A stretch of DNA of 64,000 nt from Bacillus sp. T3. GTDB lineage: Bacteria > Bacillota > Bacilli > Bacillales > Cytobacillaceae. Positions 36,558 through 46,121 of this stretch are shown here, one piece after another. The stretch lies in contig NZ_CP137761.1 in NCBI RefSeq assembly GCF_033449965.1, positions 2,542,001 through 2,606,000 on the forward strand, written 5' to 3'. The position numbers were made by a program, and so were the translations under genes. Each line of letters opens with the position of its first letter. Position 1 is the stretch's first letter. Below the pieces are notes generated by a model that saw only the letters and a program-made list of their open reading frames with translations, ran no database searches and was not told the DNA's origin.

Positions 36558-37175
36558 ATGTTTAAAAAAATTGCTGCGGATGCGCTAGGTTTATCAGATA
36601 TTGGTAAGATCATTGATCCATCTGACTATGATAAAACAGATGCAGATGATTACGTCATGCATGAAGATAACGAAAAAATATACTTTTTGATCAAAACGAA
36701 AAAAGATGAATATTGTTTCACCAACCTTGCATTAATTCATGTTGATGGAGAAAGTGCTGTTTCCTCCAAACGAACGTTAAAACGGTTTCCTTACTCACGT
36801 AAGCCGATTTCGAATGTTTTACTGGAAACAGCGGGTAAAATTGATCTGGATGTGGAAATAAAATTCAAAATGGGTGAGGTACAATTTGACATTGATGTCC
36901 AAAAAAATCAAATTGAGAAATTAAAAGATTTATATAAAACACTAATTCATATATCTGATACTAATCACGAAAATGGAATAATCAGCAGAATGGCGGAACA
37001 AAGCTTAGACAAAGCAATAACCATATTGCAAAACACTCGAACAAACTCTGATGGTAATCTCGCCTCACAATACGAGGAGCTAACTGAATACGGGTTTAAA
37101 TGGTTAACCACTATCCGTGAGCAGTACCACGAAAAAGACTTTGGCAAAGTTTTTGAAAAGTATATTAATAATTAA
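36558..37175 (+). CDS. yvbH: PH-domain protein YvbH
   Basis: The 205 residues begin MFKKIAADALGLSDIGKIID and DYDKTDADDYVMHEDNEKIY, very like B. subtilis YvbH. A bacterial PH domain spans about residues 1-120, then a YvbH-type C-terminal helical extension (MAEQSLDKAITILQ, EYGFKWLTTIREQY). Cytoplasmic, function not defined. Start behind GAAAGGAAGG; terminator at 37223. Confidence 0.85.
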   Translation: MFKKIAADALGLSDIGKIIDPSDYDKTDADDYVMHEDNEKIYFLIKTKKDEYCFTNLALIHVDGESAVSSKRTLKRFPYSRKPISNVLLETAGKIDLDVEIKFKMGEVQFDIDVQKNQIEKLKDLYKTLIHISDTNHENGIISRMAEQSLDKAITILQNTRTNSDGNLASQYEELTEYGFKWLTTIREQYHEKDFGKVFEKYINN

Positions 37176-37222
37176 AGGATTGAAGTTCATCTTCTATTCT
37201 AGTGAAAGAACATCCTTTCTTA

Positions 37223-37254
37223 AAACTTGGTTGATCTCCAACCAAGTTTTTTTG
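37223..37254 (+). terminator. terminator after yvbH
   Basis: AAACTTGGTT-GATCTCC-AACCAAGTTT then TTTT. Confidence 0.9.
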
Positions 37255-37335
37255 AGTGTCTAGCTTTCAATTTTTACACAAAAGTTGATTGAATGGGTAA
37301 GCAACCTCAAACTTTTAGATACATTCAAAAAACCA

Positions 37336-37387
37336 TGTTAGATTATCTAACACGTTCATTGCCCCCCACTTTCTCTTCCCTTATACT
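37336..37387 (+). promoter_or_regulatory. TnrA/GlnR box and promoter of the guanidine-locus permease
   Basis: TGTTAGATTATCTAACA at 37336-37352 is a perfect TGTNA-N7-TNACA box. TTGCCC (37359-37364), a 17-nt spacer and TATACT (37382-37387) form a promoter with a start near 37394, placing the box centre at about -50, the usual position for TnrA activation. Confidence 0.8.
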
Positions 37388-37430
37388 TCAAACTATCAAC
37401 AGGATAAAGTGTTCAAAATTGAACGACAAA

Positions 37431-37535
37431 TGCTCTCTAGGGTTCCGTTTAAAGATGAATCTTTAAAGTCTGGTCCGAGAGAGGGCGTACAGCACATTGC
37501 TGTATACACGGAGGGAGAAAAGCCCGGGAGAATTT
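37431..37535 (+). promoter_or_regulatory. guanidine-I (ykkC) riboswitch 1
   Basis: Contains CTCTCTAGGGTTCCG, TCTGGTCCGAGAGAG, TATACACGGAGGGAGAAAAG and CCCGGGAGA, the conserved blocks of the ykkC/guanidine-I aptamer. The downstream guanidine-degradation genes argue for the guanidine subtype rather than the ppGpp or PRPP subtypes. Followed by a terminator. Confidence 0.93.
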
Positions 37536-37565
37536 CACAAAATTCTTCCGGGCTTTTCTCTTTTC
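37520..37565 (+). terminator. riboswitch 1 expression-platform terminator
   Basis: AAGCCCGGGAGAATTT pairs with AAATTCTTCCGGGCTT (one bulge), then TTCTCTTTT. Overlaps the 3' end of the aptamer, so ligand binding would favour read-through. Confidence 0.88.
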
Positions 37566-37594
37566 CGAATTCAATTGGAAAAGGGGAAATGAAA

Positions 37595-38950
37595 ATGGAA
37601 CAAAATACCACACTGGTTAAATCACTCAAACTTCATCAAGTTGTCTTTATGGGGCTTGCTTGGATGACACCCATGATTTTCTTCACAGTTTATGGTGTTG
37701 CTCACGAAGCTGCTGACGGAATGATGGCTGCTGCCTATATCGTCGCATTTATCGCCATCTTCTTTACTGCCTATAGCTATAGCAAGATGGTTATGGCCTA
37801 CCCGATTTCGGGCTCAGCTTATACGTATACAAAAAAGGCGATCTCGAAGAAAGCAGGGTTTCTAGTTGGATGGGCACTGCTATTGGATTATATCTTTTCT
37901 CCTATTATCGCAATCCTAACTTTCGGGATTTTTATGAATACTGAATTTCCTGCTATCCCTGTTTTTATCTGGATTTTAATTATGAATGCTGTGTTAGCGG
38001 TCGTCAATATTGTTGGAATAAAATCGGCAGCACGCGTTAGTGGGATCTCTGTCATCGTGCAAATTGGTTTTATTCTACTGTTTTGCATCCTTGTCGCCAA
38101 AGATATTTTAACAGGTGATACTGGCCCGATCTTCTCTCTAGCCCCATTTTTTGGTGATGACGTTTCATTTGGTGCTGTTTTTTCAGGCGCTGCTCTAATT
38201 TGCTTCTGTTTTCTAGGCTTTGATGCAGTAACGACGATGGCGGAAGAAACGATTGACGCTAAAAAGACTATTCCTAAGGCTATTTTTCTCATTGTGCTTA
38301 TCGCTGCGACAATGTATATCGCCATTTCGTATTTGACCCAAATAGCCTATCCTGATTTTACATTTACGAACTCTGACAATGCAGCCTATAGCCTTGTTAA
38401 AATCGTTGGTGGGAACCTGCTTAGCTCGATTTTTATAATGACCTTAATGATTGCAACCTTTACTCAGGGAGTTTCTTCCGTCACAAGCGTCAGCCGCTTC
38501 CTTTATGCACTTGGACGTGAATCGATTTTACCGAAAAAGTTATTCACCTCCCTACACCCTAAATACAATACACCAGTCGCTAATATCGTTTTCGTTGCAG
38601 TGATCTCCATGTCAGCTGTCTTTATCAATCTCGATTCAGCGGTGATGTTTGTAAGCTTTGGGGCTTTAACAGCATTCACCTTTGTTAACTTGTCAGTTAT
38701 TTCGCATTACTATATCAAATTAAAAATGCGTTCACCAAAAGAAACGTTGTTTTATCTCATTTTCCCGCTTGTCGGTGCCAGTTTTATCGGTTGGCTTCTA
38801 ACCTTACTTGACAAATTCACCTTATTTGTCGGAGTTATATGGGTTGCTGTTGGTTTTGTCTACTTGTTTATTAAAACAGAGTGGGCCAAAAACAGACTCA
38901 AAAAGGTCATCGTCTCCCCTGTTCGGCCATTTGAGAAAAAAACCATGTAA
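37595..38950 (+). CDS. APC-family permease, candidate guanidine importer
   Basis: About 451 residues with roughly 12 hydrophobic helices: SLKLHQVVFMGLAWMTPMIF, PISGSAYTYTKKAISKKAGF, GWALLLDYIFSPIIAIL, FCFLGFDAVTTMAEETIDAK. These are signature regions of amino acid-polyamine-organocation transporters. ATG 37595 (MEQNTTLVKS) has AAAAGGGG eight bases before it; an ATG six bases earlier is also possible. It is the only gene between two guanidine-I riboswitches and begins the guanidine locus, so guanidine or a guanidinium compound is the inferred substrate. Confidence 0.85.
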   Translation: MEQNTTLVKSLKLHQVVFMGLAWMTPMIFFTVYGVAHEAADGMMAAAYIVAFIAIFFTAYSYSKMVMAYPISGSAYTYTKKAISKKAGFLVGWALLLDYIFSPIIAILTFGIFMNTEFPAIPVFIWILIMNAVLAVVNIVGIKSAARVSGISVIVQIGFILLFCILVAKDILTGDTGPIFSLAPFFGDDVSFGAVFSGAALICFCFLGFDAVTTMAEETIDAKKTIPKAIFLIVLIAATMYIAISYLTQIAYPDFTFTNSDNAAYSLVKIVGGNLLSSIFIMTLMIATFTQGVSSVTSVSRFLYALGRESILPKKLFTSLHPKYNTPVANIVFVAVISMSAVFINLDSAVMFVSFGALTAFTFVNLSVISHYYIKLKMRSPKETLFYLIFPLVGASFIGWLLTLLDKFTLFVGVIWVAVGFVYLFIKTEWAKNRLKKVIVSPVRPFEKKTM

Positions 38951-38998
38951 GATTATCTTACAAGTTGATTGTTTACAAACGATTCTGACATATATACT
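38946..38998 (+). promoter_or_regulatory. TnrA/GlnR box and promoter of the guanidine carboxylase operon
   Basis: TGTAAGATTATCTTACA (38946-38962) is a second perfect TGTNA-N7-TNACA box; it overlaps the permease stop codon. TTGTTT (38969-38974) and TATACT (38993-38998) follow, with the box centre at about -51 from the predicted start. About 27 bp around both boxes are nearly identical (AACCATGT and GATTATCT shared). Confidence 0.78.
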
Positions 38999-39058
38999 AA
39001 GAATAACTCTACTACCCCTAATTAAATATAGGTTTCCAACTATACTGGAAACAAAAAA

Positions 39059-39165
39059 GCTCTCTAGGGTTCCGTTTGAAGAAGAAATTCTTTAAAGACT
39101 GGTCCGAGAGAGAGCGTACAGTCGTATGACTGTATACACGGAAGGATAAAAGCCTGGGAGATCTA
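39059..39165 (+). promoter_or_regulatory. guanidine-I (ykkC) riboswitch 2
   Basis: CTCTCTAGGGTTCCG, GACTGGTCCGAGAGAGAGCG, TATACACGGAAGGATAAAAG and CCTGGGAGA repeat the conserved blocks of riboswitch 1 with different variable stems. Controls the carboxyguanidine deiminase and carboxylase genes. Confidence 0.93.
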
Positions 39166-39190
39166 CATCTCTCCAAGCTTTTATCCTTTT
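39142..39190 (+). terminator. riboswitch 2 expression-platform terminator
   Basis: GGATAAAAGCCTGGGAGAT pairs with ATCTCTCCAAGCTTTTATCC, then TTTTTTC. Very strong stem overlapping the aptamer's conserved 3' block. Confidence 0.9.
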
Positions 39191-39236
39191 TTCTTTTTTG
39201 AGCTTAAATGCAGCAAAAATAAGGAGGAAATTATAT

Positions 39237-39976
39237 ATGAATACACTTTCTGCAACAACTGTAACTAAAACCATTCCTGCTGGAGGAAAATGGTCGGCTC
39301 GTATAAACCGCGGGAAACTTTTAAGTATTACCGCTCTAGAAGACGGCGCCAATTTATCCGTTTTATTTTATAACGCAAATGATTTATCTGAACGCTATAA
39401 CATGCCTGATACATTAAAAGCACAGCACACCTCCCATTTAACAACTGGAAATGTGCTCATGAGTGATAACGGTCGCGCGATGGTCAGCATCATTGAAGAT
39501 TCACTTGGTTGGCACGATACAATCACAGGCTATTCTACTCGCAAGCTGATTGATGAGAAATATGGAAAAACAACCTATCAAGAAAGTCGGAATGATTGGT
39601 TTCGAAGCGGTGAGGAAAATTTTGCGATTGAATTATTTCGCAATGGTTTAAGCACACGTGACCTCGGACCTGTCCTAAATTTATTTTCAAAAGTGTATTG
39701 CGATGAAGATGGCAACATGCATTTCGTAGCAGGACACGCAAAAAAGGCGCCACGGTCACGCTTAGAACAGAAATGGATATCCTCATGATTCTATCGAATA
39801 CTCCAAATCCGCTCGACCCAAATCATATTTACCCATCTGCTTCGATCAATGTATCAATATCGGATGCAGAACCTGTAGCCGAAAATGATGTTTGCTTGAA
39901 TCACCGCCCAGAAAACCGACGAGCATTTGAGAATACATTCGATTATTTGTTACTTACTGAAGGAGGAAGAAAATAA
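39237..39976 (+). pseudogene. urea-carboxylase-associated protein / carboxyguanidine deiminase subunit, frameshifted
   Basis: DUF1989 family; such paired proteins (CgdA/CgdB) form a deiminase that converts carboxyguanidine to allophanate. ATG 39237 follows AAGGAGGAAATTATAT. KTIPAGGKWSARINRGKLLS, FYNANDLSERYNMPDTLKAQ and the Cys/His-containing later blocks fit. The frame breaks in six A at 39740-39745; a seventh gives HAKKGATVTLRTEMDILMIL and the natural C-terminus ENTFDYLLLTEGGRK. Restored length of about 246 residues. Overlaps the next start codon (TAATG). Confidence 0.85.
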
Positions 39977-40626
39977 TGGCCGTTCTAAATTATGTTGTGA
40001 GTGATCGAAAATTAATAGATGTTGTTTATAATGAGACCCTTCTTGCTGGTGATGGCTGGACCTACACTTTGGAACGTGGTCAAGTTCTTCGTATTGTCGA
40101 TTTAGGTGGCAATCAAGCCGCTGACACCCTTTTCTACGATGCTGATAATCTCTCCGATCATTACAGTGCCGTAAACACAATTGGACGCCAAGGGAATGTT
40201 TATTTATCAACCGGTTCTGTCCTTGTCAGCCAATCCGGTAAGGAACTTGTCAAGATCGTCGCAGATACTTGTGGTCGCCACGATACACTTGGTGGTGCCT
40301 GTTCTGCCCAAAGTAACACAGTGAGATATTCGCACGATACATTGCCAATGCATAATTGCCGCGATACCTTTATGCTGCAGCTATCAAAATACGATAATCG
40401 CTTTTCAAAGCGCGATTTAGCCCCAAATGTCAATTTCTTTATGAATGTCCCATTAACACCAAATGGCGGACTGACCTTTGAAGATGGTGTTTCCTCTCCA
40501 GGATTGTATGTGGAAATGCAATCGATCAATCGGACCATCGTGGTCATCAGTAATTGTCCACAATTAAACAATCCATGTAACGCCTATAACCCGACCCCGG
40601 TTCAACTATTAATATGGGAAAAATAA
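39976..40626 (+). CDS. urea-carboxylase-associated protein / carboxyguanidine deiminase second subunit
   Basis: The 216 residues of the second DUF1989 paralogue: NETLLAGDGWTYTLERGQVL, IVDLGGNQAADTLFYDADNL, HDTLGGACSAQSN and MHNCRDTFMLQLSKY. The conserved Cys and His residues are in the last two blocks, which probably bind zinc. GGAGGAAGAAAATA precedes ATG. Translationally coupled to the upstream subunit and 18 nt before the carboxylase, consistent with an obligate heteromer in guanidine catabolism. Confidence 0.88.
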   Translation: MAVLNYVVSDRKLIDVVYNETLLAGDGWTYTLERGQVLRIVDLGGNQAADTLFYDADNLSDHYSAVNTIGRQGNVYLSTGSVLVSQSGKELVKIVADTCGRHDTLGGACSAQSNTVRYSHDTLPMHNCRDTFMLQLSKYDNRFSKRDLAPNVNFFMNVPLTPNGGLTFEDGVSSPGLYVEMQSINRTIVVISNCPQLNNPCNAYNPTPVQLLIWEK

Positions 40627-40644
40627 TAACAAGGAGTGAACATC

Positions 40645-43600
40645 ATGTTAAATAAAGTACTGATTGCTAACCGCGGCGCCATTGCCGTACGAATACAACG
40701 AACTCTACGCAGCATGGGGATCGCCTCTGTGGCTGTCTATACAAAAGCCGATCAGGACAGCTTGCATGTCGACCTTGCTGATGAAGCCGTATTAATCGGT
40801 GAAGGTGCGGCGAAAGATAGTTATTTAAATGCAGACCTAATCTTAAAAGTAGCCGTAGAAGCTGGTGCAGATGCCATCCATCCTGGCTATGGGTTTTTAA
40901 GTGAAAACGCAGACTTTGCTCGTGCTTGTCGCAAGCAAGGGATTGCCTTTATCGGTCCAACTCCCGAACAAATGGAATTATTCGGGTTAAAGCACTCTGC
41001 TCGTGACGTTGCCGAGAAAGCAAGCGTTCCTCTACTACCTGGAACACCATTGATAACTGATTTAGATTCAGCACTAAATGAGGCGAACACAATTGGATAT
41101 CCAGTTATGATCAAAAGTACGGCTGGTGGTGGCGGAATCGGAATGCGTGTCTGCCATGATTCTCAATCATTAATCGATGCATTTGATTCCGTTGGTCGCC
41201 TTGCGAAAACGAACTTTAATAATGGTGGTGTATTCCTAGAAAAGTTCATCCGAAAAGCACGACATGTTGAGGTTCAAATTTTTGGAAATGAATTTGGTGA
41301 AGTCGTAGCCCTTGGTGAACGAGATTGCTCAATCCAACGTCGCAATCAAAAGGTGGTAGAGGAGAGTCCTGCCCCATGCCTCTCCCCTGCTGTCCGCGAA
41401 GAAATGTGTGCTGCCGCGAAACGTTTGGCTAGTGAAGTTGGCTATCGCAGCGCTGGTACGGTTGAATTTTTATATGACCCTGAAGCCGAACGTTTTTATT
41501 TCTTAGAAGTGAACACTCGGCTCCAAGTAGAACATGGTGTAACGGAAGAAGTATTAGGAATTGACTTAGTAGACTGGATGGTTCGTGAAGCTGCTGGTGA
41601 GCTGCGTGAACTAGATTCGCTTGTAAATACTCCGAAAGGCCACAGTATCCAGGCACGAATTTATGCTGAGGATTGCCTAAATGATTTCCGTCCAAGCGGT
41701 GGAAAGCTTGATCACGTTTATTTTTCAGAACATGCAAGAATTGAAACATGGGTTCGGGACGGACTTACTGTTACCTCCCTCTACGATCCTATGCTCGCGA
41801 AAATTATTGTTCACGGTGATACACGTCAAGAAGCATTAGAAAAATTAAGTGTTGCTCTAAGTGAAACAAGATTATATGGCATCACAACAAATCTTCAATA
41901 TTTACAAGCCCTATTAAAAGAAGAAGACTGTCGCTCTGGTAATGTGCATACGCAAATGCTTAAAAATTTTCATCCTAGTGAACCTGCAATCGAAGTGTTA
42001 GACGGTGGGATTCAAACAACGGTTCAAGATTGGCCGGGACGCGTTGGCCATTGGGATGTTGGTGTTCCACCTTGCGGGCCGATGGATCCACTCTCTTTTC
42101 GCATCGGGAACCAATTGCTTGGTAATAAAAAAAGTGCAACAGGTCTTGAATTAACGCTACGAGGTGGAGCGTATAAATTCCGCGGTGATACGACCTTTTG
42201 CCTAACTGGTGCGGATATGAAGGCTGTGCTTGATGATGAGATGGTCCCTATGTACAAGGTGATCAAAGCAAATCGTGGCCAAGTATTGTCCTTCGGTGAA
42301 GCCGCTCAAGGGATGCGTACGTACTTCCTTGTAGAAGGCGGATTGGATATGCCTCTTCATCTCGGTAGTGCCTCCACCTTTACACTTGGAGGCTTTGGCG
42401 GTCATGGAGGTCGTTCACTTAGAACAGGTGATGTGTTAGCTTTTCATACGAATCATAAAACAGAAAATGCAAGTATGTTTGCTGAAGAGCTTCCTATGCT
42501 CAAGCGTCCTCCGATGACGAAGGAATGGACAATTGGGGTCATTCCTGGACCGCATTGTACAGAGGAATACTTGTTACCGAATTATTTGGAACAGCTTACA
42601 GAAACAAGCTGGGAAGTTCACTTCAATAGCTCACGTACAGGAGTTCGCTTGATCGGTCCTGCACCACTTTGGGCTCGAGCAGATGGTGGCGAGGCTGGTC
42701 TTCATCCTTCAAATATCCATGATAATGCATATGCGATTGGAACACTTGATTTAACGGGTGATATGCCAATCCTGCTAGGTCCTGATGGCCCGAGTCTTGG
42801 TGGCTTTGTTTGCCCCGTTACAACAGCTTCGGCTGAGTTTTGGAAAATCGGTCAATTACATCCAGGTGACAAGATTAAATTTAAATTACTAACTTTAGAG
42901 GAAGCAAAAGAACTGCGTGATGCTCAAGAGCAATTTTTGAATGAAATTGGTCAGAATCAAAATAAACAAGATGCTCCCCTTCCTTCCTTACCAGATCGTG
43001 AAAAACTGTTTTCACCGAACTATCCAGTGTTAGTTGAGCGGAACGATGGCCGTTTTCCAATGACGATTCGTGCTGCTGGTGACGAGCATGTCCTGATTGA
43101 ATACGGAGAAATGGAGTTAGATCTTCTTTACCGGTTTCAGGTTCATGCATTAATGGATGGTATTAACGCTCGTAAAGATATTCCGGTCCTTGATTTGACA
43201 CCTGGGATTCGCTCCTTACAGGTTCATATTGATTCTACTAAAATGTCGATTTCCACTCTTTGTGACACAATCGAATTCATTAACCGGAGCTTGCCACCAC
43301 TAGAAACAATGGAAGTGCCATCAAGAATTGTTCGTCTGCCTCTTTCATGGGATGACCCAGCAACGCAGCTTGCGATTGAACGCTATCAGAAAAATGTACG
43401 TCCCGATGCGCCATGGTGCCCTAGCAATCTAGAGTTTATCCGCCGTGTGAACGGCTTGGATCAACTTGACGATGTAAAACGAATTGTTTTTGATGCCAAT
43501 TATCTAGTCCTTGGTCTTGGTGATGTATATTTAGGCGCTCCTGTTGCAACACCAATTGACCCGCGCCACCGCTTAGTAACAACCAAATATAACCCTGCAC

Positions 43601-44323
43601 GGACTTGGACACCTGGAAAATGCCGTTGGAATTGGCGGAGCTTATATGTGTGTATATGGGATGGAAGGTCCTGGTGGATATCAGTTTGTTGGTCGAACCG
43701 TTCAAGTATGGAATGGTTTGCGTGAAACAGAAAGCTTTTCCGATGGTAAACCATGGCTACTCAGGTTCTTTGACCAGATCCAATTCTACCCTGTTTCAGC
43801 CGACGAGCTGATAGAAATGCGCGAAGATTTTGTTCGCGGTCGCTTTGAAGTTGACATTACAGAGACAACATTTAACCTAGGAGACTATTTGTCATTCTTA
43901 GATTCCATTAAAGAAAGTGCAGATGATTTCCGAACTACTCAGCAAACTGCCTTCCGCGCAGAACGAGATCGATGGCAGGAGCTTGGACTCGCAGAATATG
44001 TTTCCGAGCACGATGTGGCTGAACCGGTTGAAGAAGTAATCCCTAAAGGGTCAGAAGCAGTTCGTTGTTCCTTACCGGGCAGTGTGTGGAAGGTACTTGT
44101 TGAACCAGGCGATGTCGTTCAGAAGGGTGATACGTTGATGATTGAGGAAAGCATGAAGATGGAGTTTCCACAAATTGCTCCGTTTGTTGGTGTCATAGCT
44201 TCCGTAAATGTTTCGCCAGGTGACGAGGTTCATGCTGGTCAATTGATTCTTTCTATTAAAAAAGAAATGCGAGGTGCCGTTAATGAAAACGACAAGCTTC
44301 CCCCAAACCCTGTCTATTCTTGA
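40645..44323 (+). pseudogene. biotin-dependent guanidine (urea) carboxylase, frameshifted
   Basis: ATP- and bicarbonate-dependent carboxylation of guanidine (and possibly urea). ATG 40645 (MLNKVLIANRGAIAVRIQRT). A biotin carboxylase domain fills about residues 1-445 (KSTAGGGGIGMR, EVNTRLQVEHGVTEE). A KipA-like carboxyltransferase domain follows (IQTTVQDWPGRVGHWDVGVP), then a KipI-like domain (FPMTIRAAGDEHVLIEYGEM) and a C-terminal biotinyl domain with MIEESMKMEFP. The frame breaks at CCTGG (43612-43616): CCTGGAAAATG should read CCTGAAAATG, giving ENAVGIGGAYMCVYGMEGPG. Restored length is about 1,225 residues. Position behind a guanidine riboswitch argues for guanidine as substrate. Confidence 0.9.
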
Positions 44324-46040
44324 ATTAAAAGAAAAATATAAAACTGGAAAACTAACACCGGATAACGTAATAAGTGACATTATTGCTCGTACCGCGGACG
44401 ATAATGAATTTAATATTTGGATCACTCCCCCTTCTTTTGAGCTGATTCAACCTTATTTAGATAGACTAAAAAAGATGGACCCAGAGCAAAAACCGCTCTG
44501 GGGAATCCCATTTGCGATAAAAGATAATATCGATTTAGCGGATGTGCCGACTACTGCCGGATGTGCTGAGTATGCCTTCAAACCAGATGAACACGCTACT
44601 GTAGTTGCTAGATTAATAGATGCTGGAGCCATTCCTGTTGGTAAAACCAATCTCGATCAATTTGCAACCGGACTAGTTGGAACGAGAAGCCCTTATGGAG
44701 AAACGAAGAATGCGCTTAATCCTGAACTGATCAGTGGTGGTTCCAGCTCCGGTTCAGCTGTTAGTGTTGCGCGTGGGCTTGCTGCTTTTGCTTTGGGTAC
44801 AGATACAGCAGGGTCTGGCCGTGTACCTGCAGGCTTAAATCGACTTGTCGGCTATAAACCAAGTCTTGGTGCATGGCCTGTTAAAGGCGTAGTTCCAGCT
44901 TGTGCTAGTTTAGATTGTGTAACTGTATTTGCAAACACTTTAGCTGATGCTGAGCTCGTTGATCAGGTTGCACGTGGCTTCGAGCAGATGGATCCATGGT
45001 CACGTACAATTGAAAGAAAAGCAAACGCTATGCCAGAGAAGATATACTTGCCACAGGTTGCTCCTAGTTTTTTCGGAAGTTTTTCGGTGGAATATCAGCT
45101 TGCATGGGATAAAGCAATAGACCGACTGAAAAGCTTGGGAATCACGATTGAATATTTGGAAACTTCTTATTTGTCTGAGGCAGCCGCTATTCTATACGAC
45201 GGTCCTTGGGTAGCAGAACGATGGGCTGATTTAGGAGAGTTTATCTCAGCTAACGAGGGTGTCACTTTCCCTGTCACTGAAGCAGTGTTGCGAAGTGGGG
45301 CAAAGCCAGAATATGATGCTCCTTCCATCTTCAAAGCAATCCATAAGTTACAGAAACTAAAGAGCAAAGCACATTCACAGCTGCGGAATGCTGTTCTAGT
45401 TTTACCTACATCAGGCGGAACATGGACCCGAGATGAAGTTCGTGATAACCCAATTGAAACGAATAGCAAAATGGGCTTATATACGAATCATTGCAACCTT
45501 CTTGATCTTTGTGCTGTGGCCGTACCGTCAGAAGATGCGGCTGATCATCTTCCATTTGGCATTACCTTATTTTCTGAGTTTAACAATGAACATTTGATAA
45601 TGGGGTTAGCTGATTTATTTTTAAATGGGACTAGTGCTTCTGTTAAGAGTGATACGACCTTGGTCGCAGTTTGCGGTCTTCATATGCGCGGCTTCCCGCT
45701 TGAACAACAAATGATTGAGCACGGAGCTCAGTTTATTCGCGAAAGTAAGACGGCGGAGAAATATAAGCTGGTGAAATTGCCGACGGCACCTGTAAAACCT
45801 GGTTTAATTCGTACTTTTTCTAGTGAAAATGGTGCCGCTATTGAGCTTGAGCTTTGGGAAATGCCACTTTCGACATTTGGAACTTTTGTAGCAGGAATCC
45901 CGGCTCCGCTCGGTATTGGAAAAATTGAACTTGAAGATGGCTCGTTTGTACCAGGTTTCATTTGTGAACGTTCTGCTGCCGCAACTGCAGAAGATATAAC
46001 AAAATTTGGTGGCTGGCGCGGTGTTTTTGTATCATCATAA
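44283..46040 (+). CDS. atzF: allophanate hydrolase
   Basis: Hydrolyses allophanate to ammonia and CO2, completing guanidine degradation. The 585 residues have an amidase-signature domain with the Ser-cisSer-Lys triad (IPFAIKDNIDLAD, ISGGSSSGSAVSVA, DTAGSGRVPAG) and a C-terminal allophanate hydrolase domain from about residue 450 (LVAVCGLHMRGFPLEQQ, AGIPAPLGIGKIELEDG). ATG 44283 lies behind GAGGTG and overlaps the carboxylase end by about 40 nt, indicating translational coupling. Confidence 0.93.
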   Translation: MKTTSFPQTLSILELKEKYKTGKLTPDNVISDIIARTADDNEFNIWITPPSFELIQPYLDRLKKMDPEQKPLWGIPFAIKDNIDLADVPTTAGCAEYAFKPDEHATVVARLIDAGAIPVGKTNLDQFATGLVGTRSPYGETKNALNPELISGGSSSGSAVSVARGLAAFALGTDTAGSGRVPAGLNRLVGYKPSLGAWPVKGVVPACASLDCVTVFANTLADAELVDQVARGFEQMDPWSRTIERKANAMPEKIYLPQVAPSFFGSFSVEYQLAWDKAIDRLKSLGITIEYLETSYLSEAAAILYDGPWVAERWADLGEFISANEGVTFPVTEAVLRSGAKPEYDAPSIFKAIHKLQKLKSKAHSQLRNAVLVLPTSGGTWTRDEVRDNPIETNSKMGLYTNHCNLLDLCAVAVPSEDAADHLPFGITLFSEFNNEHLIMGLADLFLNGTSASVKSDTTLVAVCGLHMRGFPLEQQMIEHGAQFIRESKTAEKYKLVKLPTAPVKPGLIRTFSSENGAAIELELWEMPLSTFGTFVAGIPAPLGIGKIELEDGSFVPGFICERSAAATAEDITKFGGWRGVFVSS

Positions 46041-46044
46041 AATT

Positions 46045-46077
46045 AAGGGGAATCGCGTTTGTGCGGATTCCCCTTTA
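46045..46077 (+). terminator. terminator of the guanidine carboxylase operon
   Basis: AAGGGGAATC pairs with GATTCCCCTT; short T-run. Usable in both directions. Confidence 0.65.
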
Positions 46078-46121
46078 CTTATTTGAGAAAATCTTAGGTA
46101 TATTTAAACACTGCTTTCATA

